DNA from: Methylobacteriaceae bacterium
Lineage (GTDB): Bacteria > Pseudomonadota > Alphaproteobacteria > Rhizobiales > Beijerinckiaceae
Assembly: GCA_020638195.1 (NCBI GenBank)
Contig: JACKJC010000004.1
Span: 186,001 to 250,000 of the forward strand
Direction of reading: 5' to 3'
DNA length: 64,000 nt
The notes below the pieces were generated by a model, which was given only the letters and a program-made list of their open reading frames with translations, was not told the DNA's origin and searched no databases. A program made the position numbers and the translations under genes. Below, one piece after another: positions 17,413 to 25,479 of this stretch. Position 1 is the stretch's first letter. Each line of letters begins with the position of its first letter.

Positions 17413-18356
17413 GCCCGGCCTCGCGCCGTCATGTAGCGGGAAAGGCTGGCGAGACCGCCCATGAGTCCGGAGGGCATCAAAACGACGGTCGCCATGAGCG
17501 TGAGGCCGAAGAGAACCTGGTGGAGATCGCCGAAACGGGTCAGCATTTCGGGCACGAGCGTCGTGAACAGGGCCCCTATGACGACGCCGGGGAGCGACGT
17601 CGCGCCGCCGAGCACCGGAATGATCAGAAAGGCGATCGCCTTCTCGATTCCAAAACTCTGCACGTTCACGAATGAGCCGTAGTGCGCGAACAGGCTGCCG
17701 GCGATGCTGCCGAAGATCGCGCTGAGGATGAATATCCGCGTCCGCAGCCATTGCGCGTTGACGCCGAGGCTCTTGGCGGCCTCCGGCGCATCGCGCATCG
17801 CGCGCAACATCAGGCCGGTGCGGCTTCCAATGAGATTGGCCGAGGCAAGGAGGCACAGAGCGAGCACGGCGCCGGCGAGATAGTAGAACCGCAGCGGCGT
17901 ATCGATCACGAGACCGAAAATGTTCAGCTTCGGAATGCCGCCGAAGCCGAGCGAGCCATGGGTCAGCCAGTCCCACTCGTAGAAAAGCGCGTTGGCCACT
18001 ATGCCGAGCGCGAGCGTCGCCAGCGCCAGGAAATGTCCGGTCAGCCGCAGTACAGGCCAGCCGATCACGAGAGCGATGAGACCAGAGAGGATCACGCCTG
18101 TCAGGAACCCCCAGGCGGCCCCGACGCCGAGCGTGACCGTCATGTAGGCCGTCGCATAGGCGCCGAGCGCGTAGAACACGCTCTGGCCGAGATTGGCGAT
18201 GCCGCACTGGCCGAGCAGCAGACCCACGCCAAGTCCCGCAATGGAATAAATGCAGGAGAAGACGAGGAGATCGACGACGCTGCGCGGCAGGAACGGCGGC
18301 ACAGCCAGCGCGATCGCCGCGATTATGACGAGAATGACAATCGAACGGGTCGCCAT
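17409..18356 (-). CDS. Branched-chain-type ABC transporter permease (LivM-like)
   Basis: Protein of 315 residues with about eight to nine hydrophobic segments. The LivM hallmarks YSIAGLGVGLLLGQCGIANLG, read in two parts across the first loop, and MRAMRDAPEAAKSLGVNAQ, the cytoplasmic coupling segment, are present. Its start lies 1 bp from the stop of the LivH-like gene, and its stop overlaps the start of the damaged LivG-like gene. Inner-membrane channel half of the second importer. Confidence 0.88.
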   Translation of the reverse strand: MATRSIVILVIIAAIALAVPPFLPRSVVDLLVFSCIYSIAGLGVGLLLGQCGIANLGQSVFYALGAYATAYMTVTLGVGAAWGFLTGVILSGLIALVIGWPVLRLTGHFLALATLALGIVANALFYEWDWLTHGSLGFGGIPKLNIFGLVIDTPLRFYYLAGAVLALCLLASANLIGSRTGLMLRAMRDAPEAAKSLGVNAQWLRTRIFILSAIFGSIAGSLFAHYGSFVNVQSFGIEKAIAFLIIPVLGGATSLPGVVIGALFTTLVPEMLTRFGDLHQVLFGLTLMATVVLMPSGLMGGLASLSRYMTARGRA

Positions 18357-18357
18357 G

Positions 18358-19245
18358 TCAGCCTCCCGCCCGGCCGGCGCGGCCCAGCAGACCGCGCGGC
18401 ATGAAGATCATGATGAGGATGAGCCCGCTGAAGGTCACGACGTCCTTGTAGGCAGAGGACATCTGCATCACGACGAGCGCCTCCAGAATGCCAATCACGA
18501 GACCGCCCGCGACGGCCCCGAGCGGGTTGGTCAGGCCGCCGAGAATGGCGGCGGAAAATCCCTTGAGCGTGAGCGGTAGCCCGACCATGTAGCTGACCGG
18601 AATGATCGGCGTGATCAGAATGCCCGCGATCGCGCCAAGCACGCCGCCGAGCACGAAGGTCAGTGTCCGCATGGCGCGTACGTCGATCCCGATCGTCGCG
18701 GCGCCGTCCGGATCTATCGCTGCGGCGCTCATGCGCATGCCGAGCGTCGTGCGGCGATAGAAGTAGCGAAGCGCAAACATCAGGATGACGCTGATGCCGA
18801 TCAGCCAGAGCGCATGTTCCTGCACGACTGCGTCGAGAACGATGAAAATCTGTCCGCTGCCGATCGGCGGCAGGAGATGGCCTTCGCGTCCGAACAGGAA
18901 AAGCACGGCGGCCGAAATGGTTATGCTGACGCCGATCGTGAAGAGAAGATAGGAATCATCCGGCGCCTTCTGCGCGACCAGCCGGCGGATGAAGACCACG
19001 TCGATGAGCGCGCCGAGCGCGGCGCCGCTCAGGCATCCGATGATCGCGGCCGCCCAGTACGGCATGCCGATCTGGACGAGGAGAACGTCCACGACGACCG
19101 CGCCGACGACGCTGAACTCGCCCTGCATCACGTTCGCGATATGCGCGCCACGGAAGATCGCGGCGATGCCGAAACCGACGAGCGCATAGATGAGCCCGTT
19201 GGTGACGCCTGACAGCAGCGATTGCGAGACGAGGCCGAGAAGCAA
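18358..19245 (-). CDS. Branched-chain-type ABC transporter permease (LivH-like)
   Basis: Protein of 295 residues, multi-spanning. The start GLVSQSLLSGVTNGLIYALVG and the loop IANVMQGEFSVVGA fit LivH (usually NxAxGE/DF), and MRMSAAAIDPDGAATIGIDV is the coupling loop. It follows the binding-protein gene by 59 bp, which contain a hairpin, and precedes the LivM-like gene. Together they form the transmembrane part of the second importer. Confidence 0.88.
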   Translation of the reverse strand: MLLGLVSQSLLSGVTNGLIYALVGFGIAAIFRGAHIANVMQGEFSVVGAVVVDVLLVQIGMPYWAAAIIGCLSGAALGALIDVVFIRRLVAQKAPDDSYLLFTIGVSITISAAVLFLFGREGHLLPPIGSGQIFIVLDAVVQEHALWLIGISVILMFALRYFYRRTTLGMRMSAAAIDPDGAATIGIDVRAMRTLTFVLGGVLGAIAGILITPIIPVSYMVGLPLTLKGFSAAILGGLTNPLGAVAGGLVIGILEALVVMQMSSAYKDVVTFSGLILIMIFMPRGLLGRAGRAGG

Positions 19246-19263
19246 GACAGTCTCCGTTCAAGG

Positions 19264-19290
19264 CCGGGGGAAGCGCTAAGCCTCCCCCGG
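19264..19290 (-). promoter_or_regulatory. Intercistronic hairpin after the second binding-protein gene
   Basis: CCGGGGGA (19264-19271) pairs with TCCCCCGG (19283-19290), an 8-bp perfect stem with an 11-nt loop, 14 nt after the binding-protein stop on the minus strand and before the first permease. It sits at the same place as the 7166-7190 hairpin in the first importer operon. No T run. Confidence 0.55.
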
Positions 19291-19304
19291 ATCGAACTCG
19301 ATAT

Positions 19305-20447
19305 TTATTCGGCGTTCTTGAACGGCAGGCGATTGAAATGACCGCCGACCAGCTTCGAGTAGATGAAGCCGTTCAGCTTGATTCCGGTCATGTCAGGCGC
19401 GCTGAAGTCGTATTCCGTCGAATTGCCGGAGTATGGGCCGCGCATCGCAGCGCAGATCGCCTCGTTGCCGGCCTCCGGACCGGCCTTGCCGATTGCCTGG
19501 GACATGGCCTTCAGGGCGTCGTAGGCGATCGACTCGATCGACTTCGGCGCGCGGCCGTATTCCGCCTTGTAGGCGTCGACGAACGCCTTCTGGTGCGGCA
19601 GCGGATCTTCTGGCACGAGGAATTCGGGGAATACGACGCCTTCGGCCGCATCGCCCATGCTCTTGACGATTTCGTAGGTCGCCTGACCGATCGCCGCGAT
19701 GATCGGCTGCTTCATCTGCAATTGCCGGATCGCACGCACCGGCACGCCGGTGACGCCGATCACGAAGATCGCATCCGGTTGAGAGGCGCGGATCTTGGCG
19801 GCCTGCGGGGTCGTGTCGGTCGCTGCGATCTCGAATTTTTCGGTGACGCCGAACTTGATGCCGTATTCGCCCGCGAATTTCGACAGCTGGTTCCACACGA
19901 CCGTGCCATAGCCGGAATCGTAGAGAGCCGCGGCATTCTTCACGCCAAGCGATTTCGCATAGGCCAGCATCGCGCGTGCGTTCTGGTTCTGCGGCGGGGC
20001 TGCATGAAACACGCATTTGCGCTCGAGTTCGACCGCCGGTCCGAGACCTCCCAGCGCGACCTGTGGGAATTTCACCGGCGCAGTGATGCCGCCGACAGCG
20101 ACCGTATTGGCAGTCTGGATAGGCCCGACCAGGGCTACGACCTTTTCGCCGAAGATGAGATTGTTGGCCTTGTTCAAGGCGGCGTCGGGATTGGTCGTAT
20201 CGTCCTCGATGACGACCTTGATCTTGCGGCCCTTGATTCCGCCGGCGGCGTTGATCTGTTTCTCGGCCAGCAGAATGCCGTTGCGCGAAGGTATGCCGAG
20301 ACCAGCGCCCGCGCCGGTCAGCGGCAGAATGACGCCGATCTTGATGGGGTCGCTCGCGTTTGTCTGCGCGGCCACTGGACCGACAACGCCGAGAAGCGCC
20401 AATCCGGATGCAGCGGCAACGAGCCTCGTTCGATCAATTCTGCGCAT
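19305..20447 (-). CDS. Branched-chain-type ABC transporter substrate-binding protein
   Basis: Protein of 380 residues; residues 1-27 are a signal peptide ending GPVAAQ. The type I periplasmic-binding fold shows in IKIGVILPLTGAGAGLGIP, AEKQINAAGGIKGRKIKVV and EDDTTNPDAALNKANNLI. It delivers its ligand to the permease pair encoded just downstream. A GGGAGGG ribosome binding site precedes the ATG. It sits second in the leftward operon, after a small cupin gene. The ligand class (amino acid, aromatic acid or other organic acid) cannot be decided here. Confidence 0.9.
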   Translation of the reverse strand: MRRIDRTRLVAAASGLALLGVVGPVAAQTNASDPIKIGVILPLTGAGAGLGIPSRNGILLAEKQINAAGGIKGRKIKVVIEDDTTNPDAALNKANNLIFGEKVVALVGPIQTANTVAVGGITAPVKFPQVALGGLGPAVELERKCVFHAAPPQNQNARAMLAYAKSLGVKNAAALYDSGYGTVVWNQLSKFAGEYGIKFGVTEKFEIAATDTTPQAAKIRASQPDAIFVIGVTGVPVRAIRQLQMKQPIIAAIGQATYEIVKSMGDAAEGVVFPEFLVPEDPLPHQKAFVDAYKAEYGRAPKSIESIAYDALKAMSQAIGKAGPEAGNEAICAAMRGPYSGNSTEYDFSAPDMTGIKLNGFIYSKLVGGHFNRLPFKNAE

Positions 20448-20486
20448 GTTTATCCCTCCCTTTCGTTTGATTTTCTGGCGCGCGCT

Positions 20487-20843
20487 TCAGTCGAGCGCGT
20501 AAACGCTGTTGGCGGCCGCGGGGAAAAGATCGAGTCGCGGCGGACTGAAGAATTCGACGACGCGGCAGTCCTCGCGATACCAGGCGTGATGTGGCGCATC
20601 GCCGGGGATGAGGATCACCGCGCCCGGCCCGCACGACTGGATCGGCGCGTCGCCGACCTTGTAGTCGATGCGCCCCGACATCACCCACACGATCTGTTCC
20701 TGCGGATGCGAATGCATCGGCGCTTCCTCGCCGGCCTTCACCTCGCTCCAAAAGACCATCGACTGCGCGCCGGACAGCACCTTGATCTGCGCGATCGGAT
20801 GCGCGTGGACGGGAATGTCCTCCAGCCGATGGAAATAGTTCAT
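20487..20843 (-). CDS. Small cupin domain protein
   Basis: Protein of 118 residues started at the ATG at 20843, giving the N terminus MNYFHRLEDIPVHAH; an upstream in-frame start at 20912 would add a low-complexity, basic extension. It is a single cupin: motif 1 contains MHSHPQEQIVWVMSGR (H-x-H-x3-EQ metal ligands) and motif 2 contains PGDAPHHAW. Such proteins are dioxygenases, isomerases or ligand sensors. It is the first gene of the long leftward operon and is divergent from the GntR gene 199 bp away. Confidence 0.82.
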   Translation of the reverse strand: MNYFHRLEDIPVHAHPIAQIKVLSGAQSMVFWSEVKAGEEAPMHSHPQEQIVWVMSGRIDYKVGDAPIQSCGPGAVILIPGDAPHHAWYREDCRVVEFFSPPRLDLFPAAANSVYALD

Positions 20844-20956
20844 GGCGCCCTGTCCGCGTCGCCGCTTTGGCGCCGCCTGCGTGTCCTGCCCGAGGCCGCT
20901 CTCCGGCGGCATTCGCTTTGGACAAAGGGAACAGATGACGTCGGCGGCGTCAATAG

Positions 20957-20997
20957 AAAATCGATTTTATTGCGATGCACATAAATTTATCGATTTT
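20957..20997. promoter_or_regulatory. Two ATCGAT-centred palindromes in the GntR/cupin divergent promoter
   Basis: In an AT-rich island inside an otherwise GC-rich gap, AAAATCGATTTT (20957-20968) is a perfect 12-bp palindrome. A second site TTTATCGATTTT (20986-20997) matches it at 9 of 12 positions, 29 bp further on. Two like-spaced sites between a GntR regulator and the operon it faces are good operator candidates. Confidence 0.55.
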
Positions 20998-21042
20998 TTG
21001 CTGGACGGCTTTCCGGTATGCTCACGCACGGAGAAAACCCTG

Positions 21043-21810
21043 ATGCTGACCGGCGAAACGCGTACCGGGCCAGAGACCCTGGCCAGTCATGCCTACGAAA
21101 AGCTGAGATTCGACGTCATCCGAGGCGTCTACGCGCCGGGGGCCAAGCTGCTGATCCGCGAATTGTGCGAACGCTACGGGATCGGCCTCGGTCCGGTCCG
21201 CGAGGCCCTGAACCGCCTGTCGCGCGACGGTCTCGTCAGGCAGAGCGACCAGCGCGGCTTCACGGTCACGCCGGTCACCGAGGAAGATCTCGAGGACATC
21301 ATCCGGGTGCGGTGCTGGGCGAACGAAGAAGCGCTGCGCGCCTCGATCGCCAATGGCGACCAGGCCTGGGAAGAGCGCCTGATTTTAGCACTACACCGCA
21401 TGGCGCGGATGCCGTTTCCCACCGACGACAAGCCGAACGCCGAGCGCGAGGCGGCGCATCGCGGCTTCCATCACGCACTGATCAGCGCATGCGGCTCCAA
21501 GTGGCTGTTGAACTTCTGCGAGCAATTGTTCGACGCAGCGGACCGCTACCGTTTCCTGTCGCGCCGCCAGCACGCCAGCCCGCAGAAGCGACCGGACAAT
21601 CACAAGGACATCATGGACGCAGCCTTGCGACGCGACGCCGACGAAGCCGTCCGGCTGTTGAAGGCCCATTTCCAGCAAACGCTCCATCTCGGCCGCGACG
21701 AAATCCGCCGCCTTGCGAGCGCAGGAATCAGAAGGCCGAAGCCGGCTTCGTCAGAGCGACGCGCACGCGCCGAAGCTAAAACAACGACCCTCGCGGCCAG
21801 CGACAATTGA
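21043..21810 (+). CDS. GntR family transcriptional regulator (FadR-type, FCD domain)
   Basis: Protein of 255 residues from the ATG at 21043, preceded by GGAGA; an open frame extends upstream through the operator region and is not used here. The N-terminal winged helix carries RELCERYGIGLGPVREALNRL, the recognition segment, and the C-terminal FCD domain shows histidines and acidic residues (HRGFHHALISACG and NHKDIMDAALRRDADEA) that bind a metal and the effector. It is divergent from the long cupin-to-nitroreductase operon and most likely represses it until a pathway acid binds. Confidence 0.9.
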   Translation: MLTGETRTGPETLASHAYEKLRFDVIRGVYAPGAKLLIRELCERYGIGLGPVREALNRLSRDGLVRQSDQRGFTVTPVTEEDLEDIIRVRCWANEEALRASIANGDQAWEERLILALHRMARMPFPTDDKPNAEREAAHRGFHHALISACGSKWLLNFCEQLFDAADRYRFLSRRQHASPQKRPDNHKDIMDAALRRDADEAVRLLKAHFQQTLHLGRDEIRRLASAGIRRPKPASSERRARAEAKTTTLAASDN

Positions 21811-21814
21811 GGAT

Positions 21815-21843
21815 TGCGGCTTCCTCGATGAAAGGAAGCCGCA
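21815..21843. terminator. Bidirectional hairpin between GntR and SDR genes
   Basis: TGCGGCTTCCT (21815-21825) and AGGAAGCCGCA (21833-21843) form a perfect 11-bp stem with a 7-nt loop, 4 nt after the GntR stop codon and 21 bp before the convergent SDR stop. T-rich bases follow on the plus strand but no clear run. Confidence 0.6.
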
Positions 21844-21864
21844 TTCGTATCGATTGATCCCGTC

Positions 21865-22608
21865 TTACCAGGGCTGCCTGGCGGGCCCGACCGTGAACTC
21901 GCTGACGGTCGTATCCTCGGGCAGGTCGAGAGCATAGGCCACGACATCGGCGATCCGATCCGGCGATATGCCGAAGGTCGCGTACAGGCCTTTCATCGCC
22001 TCAGCCGCTTGCTTGTCGCTGATCGTGCCGAGCAGTTCGGTGTTGATCGCAGCCGGATAGATGGTCGCTGTGCGGATGTTGGTTCCCTCCATGGCGGATT
22101 CCATGCGCAGGACTTCCATGAATTCCCGCACGAACCATTTCGTGCCGCCATAGACCGCCGCATTCGGATAGGCCTTGAGACCGGCGACTGAAGAGGTCGC
22201 GACGACATGTCCTGATTTCTGCGCGACAAACGTCGGCATCACGGCCGCGACGCCGTTCAGGACGCCCGTGATGTTGACGTCGACCATCCGGCGCCATTCG
22301 TCGGTCTTGAGCGCCGAAACCGGAGAGCTCGGCATCAAGCCGGCGTTCAGGAAGATCGCGTCCACACGACCGAAGGAGTCCTTGGCCAGCTTCACAATGG
22401 CGTCATTGTCCAATTGCCTCGTGACGTCCAGCTCCCGATAGATCGCGTGCCCGCCGGCTTGCGCGATTTCGTCGACGATTTTCTTCAGCTTGTCCTCGCG
22501 CCGTGCGCCGAGAACGACCTTTGCGCCCTTGTTCGCGAGTTTTTTCGCAGTGGCCTCGCCGATACCTGACGAAGCGCCGGTGATGATCACAACCTTGTCC
22601 TTGATCAT
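21865..22608 (-). CDS. SDR family NAD(P)-dependent oxidoreductase
   Basis: Protein of 247 residues, a classical short-chain dehydrogenase. The cofactor motif TGASSGIG lies at residues 10-17, the NAG motif is in FLNAGLMP, and the catalytic pair is YGGTK (YxxxK). The start at 22608 gives the usual short N terminus before VVIITG. It is the last gene of the leftward cupin-CMD-MFS cluster, separated from the MFS gene by a decayed cyclophilin-like gene. Likely reduces or oxidises a small carbonyl compound. Confidence 0.9.
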   Translation of the reverse strand: MIKDKVVIITGASSGIGEATAKKLANKGAKVVLGARREDKLKKIVDEIAQAGGHAIYRELDVTRQLDNDAIVKLAKDSFGRVDAIFLNAGLMPSSPVSALKTDEWRRMVDVNITGVLNGVAAVMPTFVAQKSGHVVATSSVAGLKAYPNAAVYGGTKWFVREFMEVLRMESAMEGTNIRTATIYPAAINTELLGTISDKQAAEAMKGLYATFGISPDRIADVVAYALDLPEDTTVSEFTVGPARQPW

Positions 22609-22749
22609 GGTCTTGTCCTCTTCAATTCCCGGATCTTTCTCAGATGCTGCGACGCTTCCGCGCCGCGTGTCTGGTCCGCCTTGCGGCGTATTCCGCCCGT
22701 TCCACTCATTCTTGAAGCTGTCAGCCTGAGCGCTCCGTCTTGCGCAATC

Positions 22750-23105
22750 TCAAGGTTCGATCTCGATCGTGGTCTTCAATGGTCCAGTCTGAGCGAGAAC
22801 GTCGGCCCCGGACTCGATTCTCCCGAGCCTGACCAGCCCGTTCGCGTAGCCGAAGTCGCGATAGAAAATCGCGAGATTTCCCCAGGGCGCGTAGTAAGCG
22901 ATATCGCCGACGGAGGGTTTGTATCCGGCCGGCGCGCCATTTTGAGAAAGACTCCGCGGCAGATCCGCGACCTTTTCGGTGGACGCGTAATCCTTGAGGG
23001 TAAGAGCCAGCGGCGGTAGCGACGCCTTACGAAAATCTGAGCAATGGCCGTGTCATCCAGGATCGCTGTCACCACGCGTCCATTGATCCGTCAGCGGATC
23101 TTCAT
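22750..23105 (-). pseudogene. Decayed cyclophilin-like domain gene (one stop, one frameshift)
   Basis: Reading leftward from the ATG at 23105, the frame gives MKIR, a TGA at codon 5 (23091-23093), then RINGRVVTAILDDTAIAQ and IFV. Two extra bases near 23026-23027 shift the frame, after which it continues ASLPPLALTLKDYASTEK, VADLPRSLSQNGAPAGY, KPSVGDIAYYAPWGNLA, IFYRDFGYANGLVRLGR and stops at 22750. The joined product would be about 117 residues, the usual length of the small bacterial cyclophilin-like fold proteins (segments GDIAYYAPWGNLAIFY are typical). With two lesions it is probably a pseudogene. It lies in line with the MFS and SDR genes and belonged to the same operon. GTGAGG precedes the ATG. 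Confidence 0.75.
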
Positions 23106-23335
23106 AGTAGGGTTTCCTCACTACGTCCGCCTGCGCGACGGGCATTGGGGATCGAACCAGCTCTTAAGTCCGTCTCGGCGGCAGCGCAACTACCGGCGGG
23201 CCTGCCAGGACTTATCGCGATGAGCATTTCGCGGAAGCGCCTCATTCGATTTGATCGCGTTTCCATCGTTTCGAGCCTGCCGAATTCTGTCATTTCTCGC
23301 GCGTCGGTCGTTGCACGAGGTAAAGGCGACGCCCG

Positions 23336-24493
23336 TCAGAAACAAGCGACAGTGGCGCTGACGAAGACGGGACGTAAACCGAAGCCGCTTGCGGTGATCA
23401 GGCCGAGCGCGGGCCCCGAAGCGCCGAGCGCGAGGTCGAGACAGGCCGTATAGGCGCCCATGGCGAGCCCGCGACTTTCCGGCGGAGCCCGGCGCACGGC
23501 CTCGACCCCGAGACCGGGAAATACCAAAGCGTATCCGAAGCCGACGAGCCCCGCGCCGATCGTCGCCGGGATTGCCGATGTCGCAAGCCACATCAGCAGG
23601 AGTCCCGCAGTCTCGATCAGTGCGCAGACGAGCGAGACTTTCGCCCCGCCGATGCGGTCTGGCAGATGGCCAAAGAGAAGGCGCGCGGCAACGAGCGCAA
23701 GGGCGTAAGCGGTGAACGGCAGCCAGACCGGGGTCCAGTCATTTCCGGCATACAGGAGCGAGCTGAAAGAAAGCATCGCGCCGAAGCCGACGCTGCTCAG
23801 CGCCGCGCCAAGACCCGGCAGCCAGACCTTGCGCACGACCGTGACGATCGATGCGCTCGGCTTGCCGATAGGCGCAACGCGGCGCACAGGGAGTACAGCT
23901 GCAAGCGCTGCCAGCGGCGCAACAGCAGTCGCCGCCGCGACCGCTGCAAATCCCCAGCGATTGTAGAGCGCGACGCCAAGCGGCGCGCCGGCGGCGAAGG
24001 CCGCGAACATCGCTGTGCCCATCCAGGCGATCACCTTGCCGGCGTTTCCGGCGCCCGCGCGAGCCAGCCCCCAGATCGTCGCACCCGTGATGATGAAGCT
24101 CTCCGCGCCGCCGAGCACAGCGCGGCCCCCCAGCAGAATGGCGACCGAGACGATCGGGGCGCCGGAGACCCACGTCGAGATCAAATAGAGCGCGCCGGCC
24201 GCCGCCGCCGCCAGCAACCCAAACGTCACCGCGCGCTTTGCGCCCTGCACGTCGCAGGTGCGGCCAGCCCATACGCGCGAGAACAGCGATGCGGCGAACT
24301 GACTGCCGGCGACGAGCCCGACCACGACGGCGCCGAAGCCGAGGCCATCGTGCACATGGAGCGGCAGCACCGGCAGCGCCATGCCGATCACCACGAAAGC
24401 GACGAGAACGACTGTCATCAACGGCGCAAGCTGCGCCGCGACAGAATTGTCGGGCGCGTTCGCCGCCGAAGGATTCATGGCTGTAGGCTGCAT
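23336..24493 (-). CDS. MFS transporter, slightly short at the C terminus
   Basis: Protein of about 385 residues from the ATG at 24493 (another ATG is at 24478). About eleven to twelve hydrophobic segments; SRVWAGRTCDVQGAKRAV is the loop 2-3 motif of major facilitator proteins and FGHLPDRIGGAK its second-half copy. It resembles the YhhS/arabinose-efflux group and would export or import a small solute. The last helix stops early with FVSATVACF, where relatives continue for about 10-15 residues, so the C terminus may have been lost. It is the third gene of the leftward LysR-linked operon. The 230 bases between it and the next pseudogene hold no gene I can see. Confidence 0.82.
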   Translation of the reverse strand: MQPTAMNPSAANAPDNSVAAQLAPLMTVVLVAFVVIGMALPVLPLHVHDGLGFGAVVVGLVAGSQFAASLFSRVWAGRTCDVQGAKRAVTFGLLAAAAAGALYLISTWVSGAPIVSVAILLGGRAVLGGAESFIITGATIWGLARAGAGNAGKVIAWMGTAMFAAFAAGAPLGVALYNRWGFAAVAAATAVAPLAALAAVLPVRRVAPIGKPSASIVTVVRKVWLPGLGAALSSVGFGAMLSFSSLLYAGNDWTPVWLPFTAYALALVAARLLFGHLPDRIGGAKVSLVCALIETAGLLLMWLATSAIPATIGAGLVGFGYALVFPGLGVEAVRRAPPESRGLAMGAYTACLDLALGASGPALGLITASGFGLRPVFVSATVACF

Positions 24494-24524
24494 TGTATGC
24501 TCGGAACCTGGAGCGCGCCGTTGC

Positions 24525-24920
24525 TCATTTGCCTGTCTCTTCGAACACCTTGCGCGCAACGGGGATCGCCGTGTTGGCGACCGGCCAGCCGCCATAAAAG
24601 GCGAGGTGCGTGATCGTTTCGGCGATCTCGTCGCGCGTGAGCCCGTTCTCGATTCCCTTCTTCAGATGGAAGGGCAGCTCGTTGTGCCGGTACATCGAGA
24701 TGAGGCAGGCGATAGTGACGAGGCTGCGGTCGCGTGGCGAAAGATTCGGGCGCTCCCAGAGATCGCCGAACAGCACCTTGTCCGTATAGTCGGCAAGCGC
24801 TGGAACGACGTCGCCGAAATTCTTGCGCGCGTTGGAAGGCATATCGGCCATTGTCTTGTCTCCTGTAACGGACGATGCAGCGAGCATCGTCGTGGAAGCC
24901 ATGAAAGTTCGACGGTCCAT
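24525..24920 (-). CDS. Carboxymuconolactone decarboxylase (CMD) family protein
   Basis: Protein of 131 residues of the CMD/AhpD-like helical fold, with the hallmark NLSPRDRSLVTIACLISMYR and GLTRDEIAETITHLAFYGG. It lacks the CxxC of AhpD peroxidases. Two starts are plausible: the ATG at 24920 after GGAGAG, giving an N terminus MDRRTFMASTTMLAASS that looks like a short twin-arginine-type leader, and the ATG at 24851 after AGGAGAC, giving a normal cytoplasmic protein starting MADMPSNARK. Homologues sit beside cupin and SDR genes in oxidative or aromatic catabolic clusters, as here. Confidence 0.85.
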   Translation of the reverse strand: MDRRTFMASTTMLAASSVTGDKTMADMPSNARKNFGDVVPALADYTDKVLFGDLWERPNLSPRDRSLVTIACLISMYRHNELPFHLKKGIENGLTRDEIAETITHLAFYGGWPVANTAIPVARKVFEETGK

Positions 24921-24959
24921 TTCCGGCTCTCCTCGAAAAGGGTGTGAAACGCCGTGAGC

Positions 24960-25355
24960 TCAGCGGCGGTATTGCGCGTCGCTGACCTTATCCATCCAGT
25001 CGACATTCTTGCCGTTCAGCTTCTCCTGAACGGCGATGTGGCTCATCGCCGTGGTCGGGCTCGCGCCATGCCAATGCTTCTCGCCTGGCGCGAACCAGAC
25101 GACGTCGCCCGGACGGATTTCCTCGATCGGCCCGCCCTCGGTCTGAACCCAGCCGAGTCCCGTCGTGACGATCAGGGTCTGGCCGAGCGGATGCGTATGC
25201 CATGCCGTTCGCGCGCCCGGCTCGAAGGTGACGAGCGCGCCGGAGACACGGGCGGGTTCCGGCGGACCGAACAAGGGGTCGACCCGCACGGTTCCGGTGA
25301 ACCAGTCCGCGGGGCCCTTGGCGGACGGCTGCGCGCCGCTGCGGGTAATGTCCAT
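24960..25355 (-). CDS. Cupin domain protein
   Basis: Protein of 131 residues from the ATG at 25355, which has AGGAAAGGAC upstream; an in-frame upstream start at 25436 is less likely. Single cupin: motif 1 AWHTHPLGQTLIVTTGLG has the two histidines with Q in place of the usual E, and motif 2 is PGDVVWFAPGEKHWHG. Family members linked to CMD proteins often act together with them on lactones or quinone-like compounds. It is first in the leftward operon and divergent from the LysR gene. Confidence 0.87.
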   Translation of the reverse strand: MDITRSGAQPSAKGPADWFTGTVRVDPLFGPPEPARVSGALVTFEPGARTAWHTHPLGQTLIVTTGLGWVQTEGGPIEEIRPGDVVWFAPGEKHWHGASPTTAMSHIAVQEKLNGKNVDWMDKVSDAQYRR

Positions 25356-25479
25356 GGAATGTCCTTTCCTCAATCGGAACGCGACGCGGGAACCGCGCGG
25401 CTCGAGAATGAAAATAGCGTGCGCGGTTTGCGGCAATAAGCTAGAATAATTTGCATAGAGTCATTAGCTGGACTTCTGA
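25356..25479. promoter_or_regulatory. Divergent LysR/cupin promoter region
   Basis: The 124-bp gap between divergent starts turns AT-rich from about 25434. An interrupted inverted repeat AGCTA (25439-25443) and TAGCT (25465-25469) flanks ATAATTTGCATAGAG. LysR-type regulators bind such interrupted dyads in this position, but the match is short. Boundaries here are those of the gap. Confidence 0.35.

Noticed and set aside
20842..21042. N-terminal extension of the GntR regulator to 20842
   Set aside because: It would run through the AT-rich operator region and add a composition unlike the protein; the ATG at 21043 has its own ribosome binding site.
23106..23335. A gene between the cyclophilin-like pseudogene and the MFS gene
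   Set aside because: Short open frames here have no ribosome binding site or family resemblance; at most it may contain eroded 3' sequence of the MFS gene.
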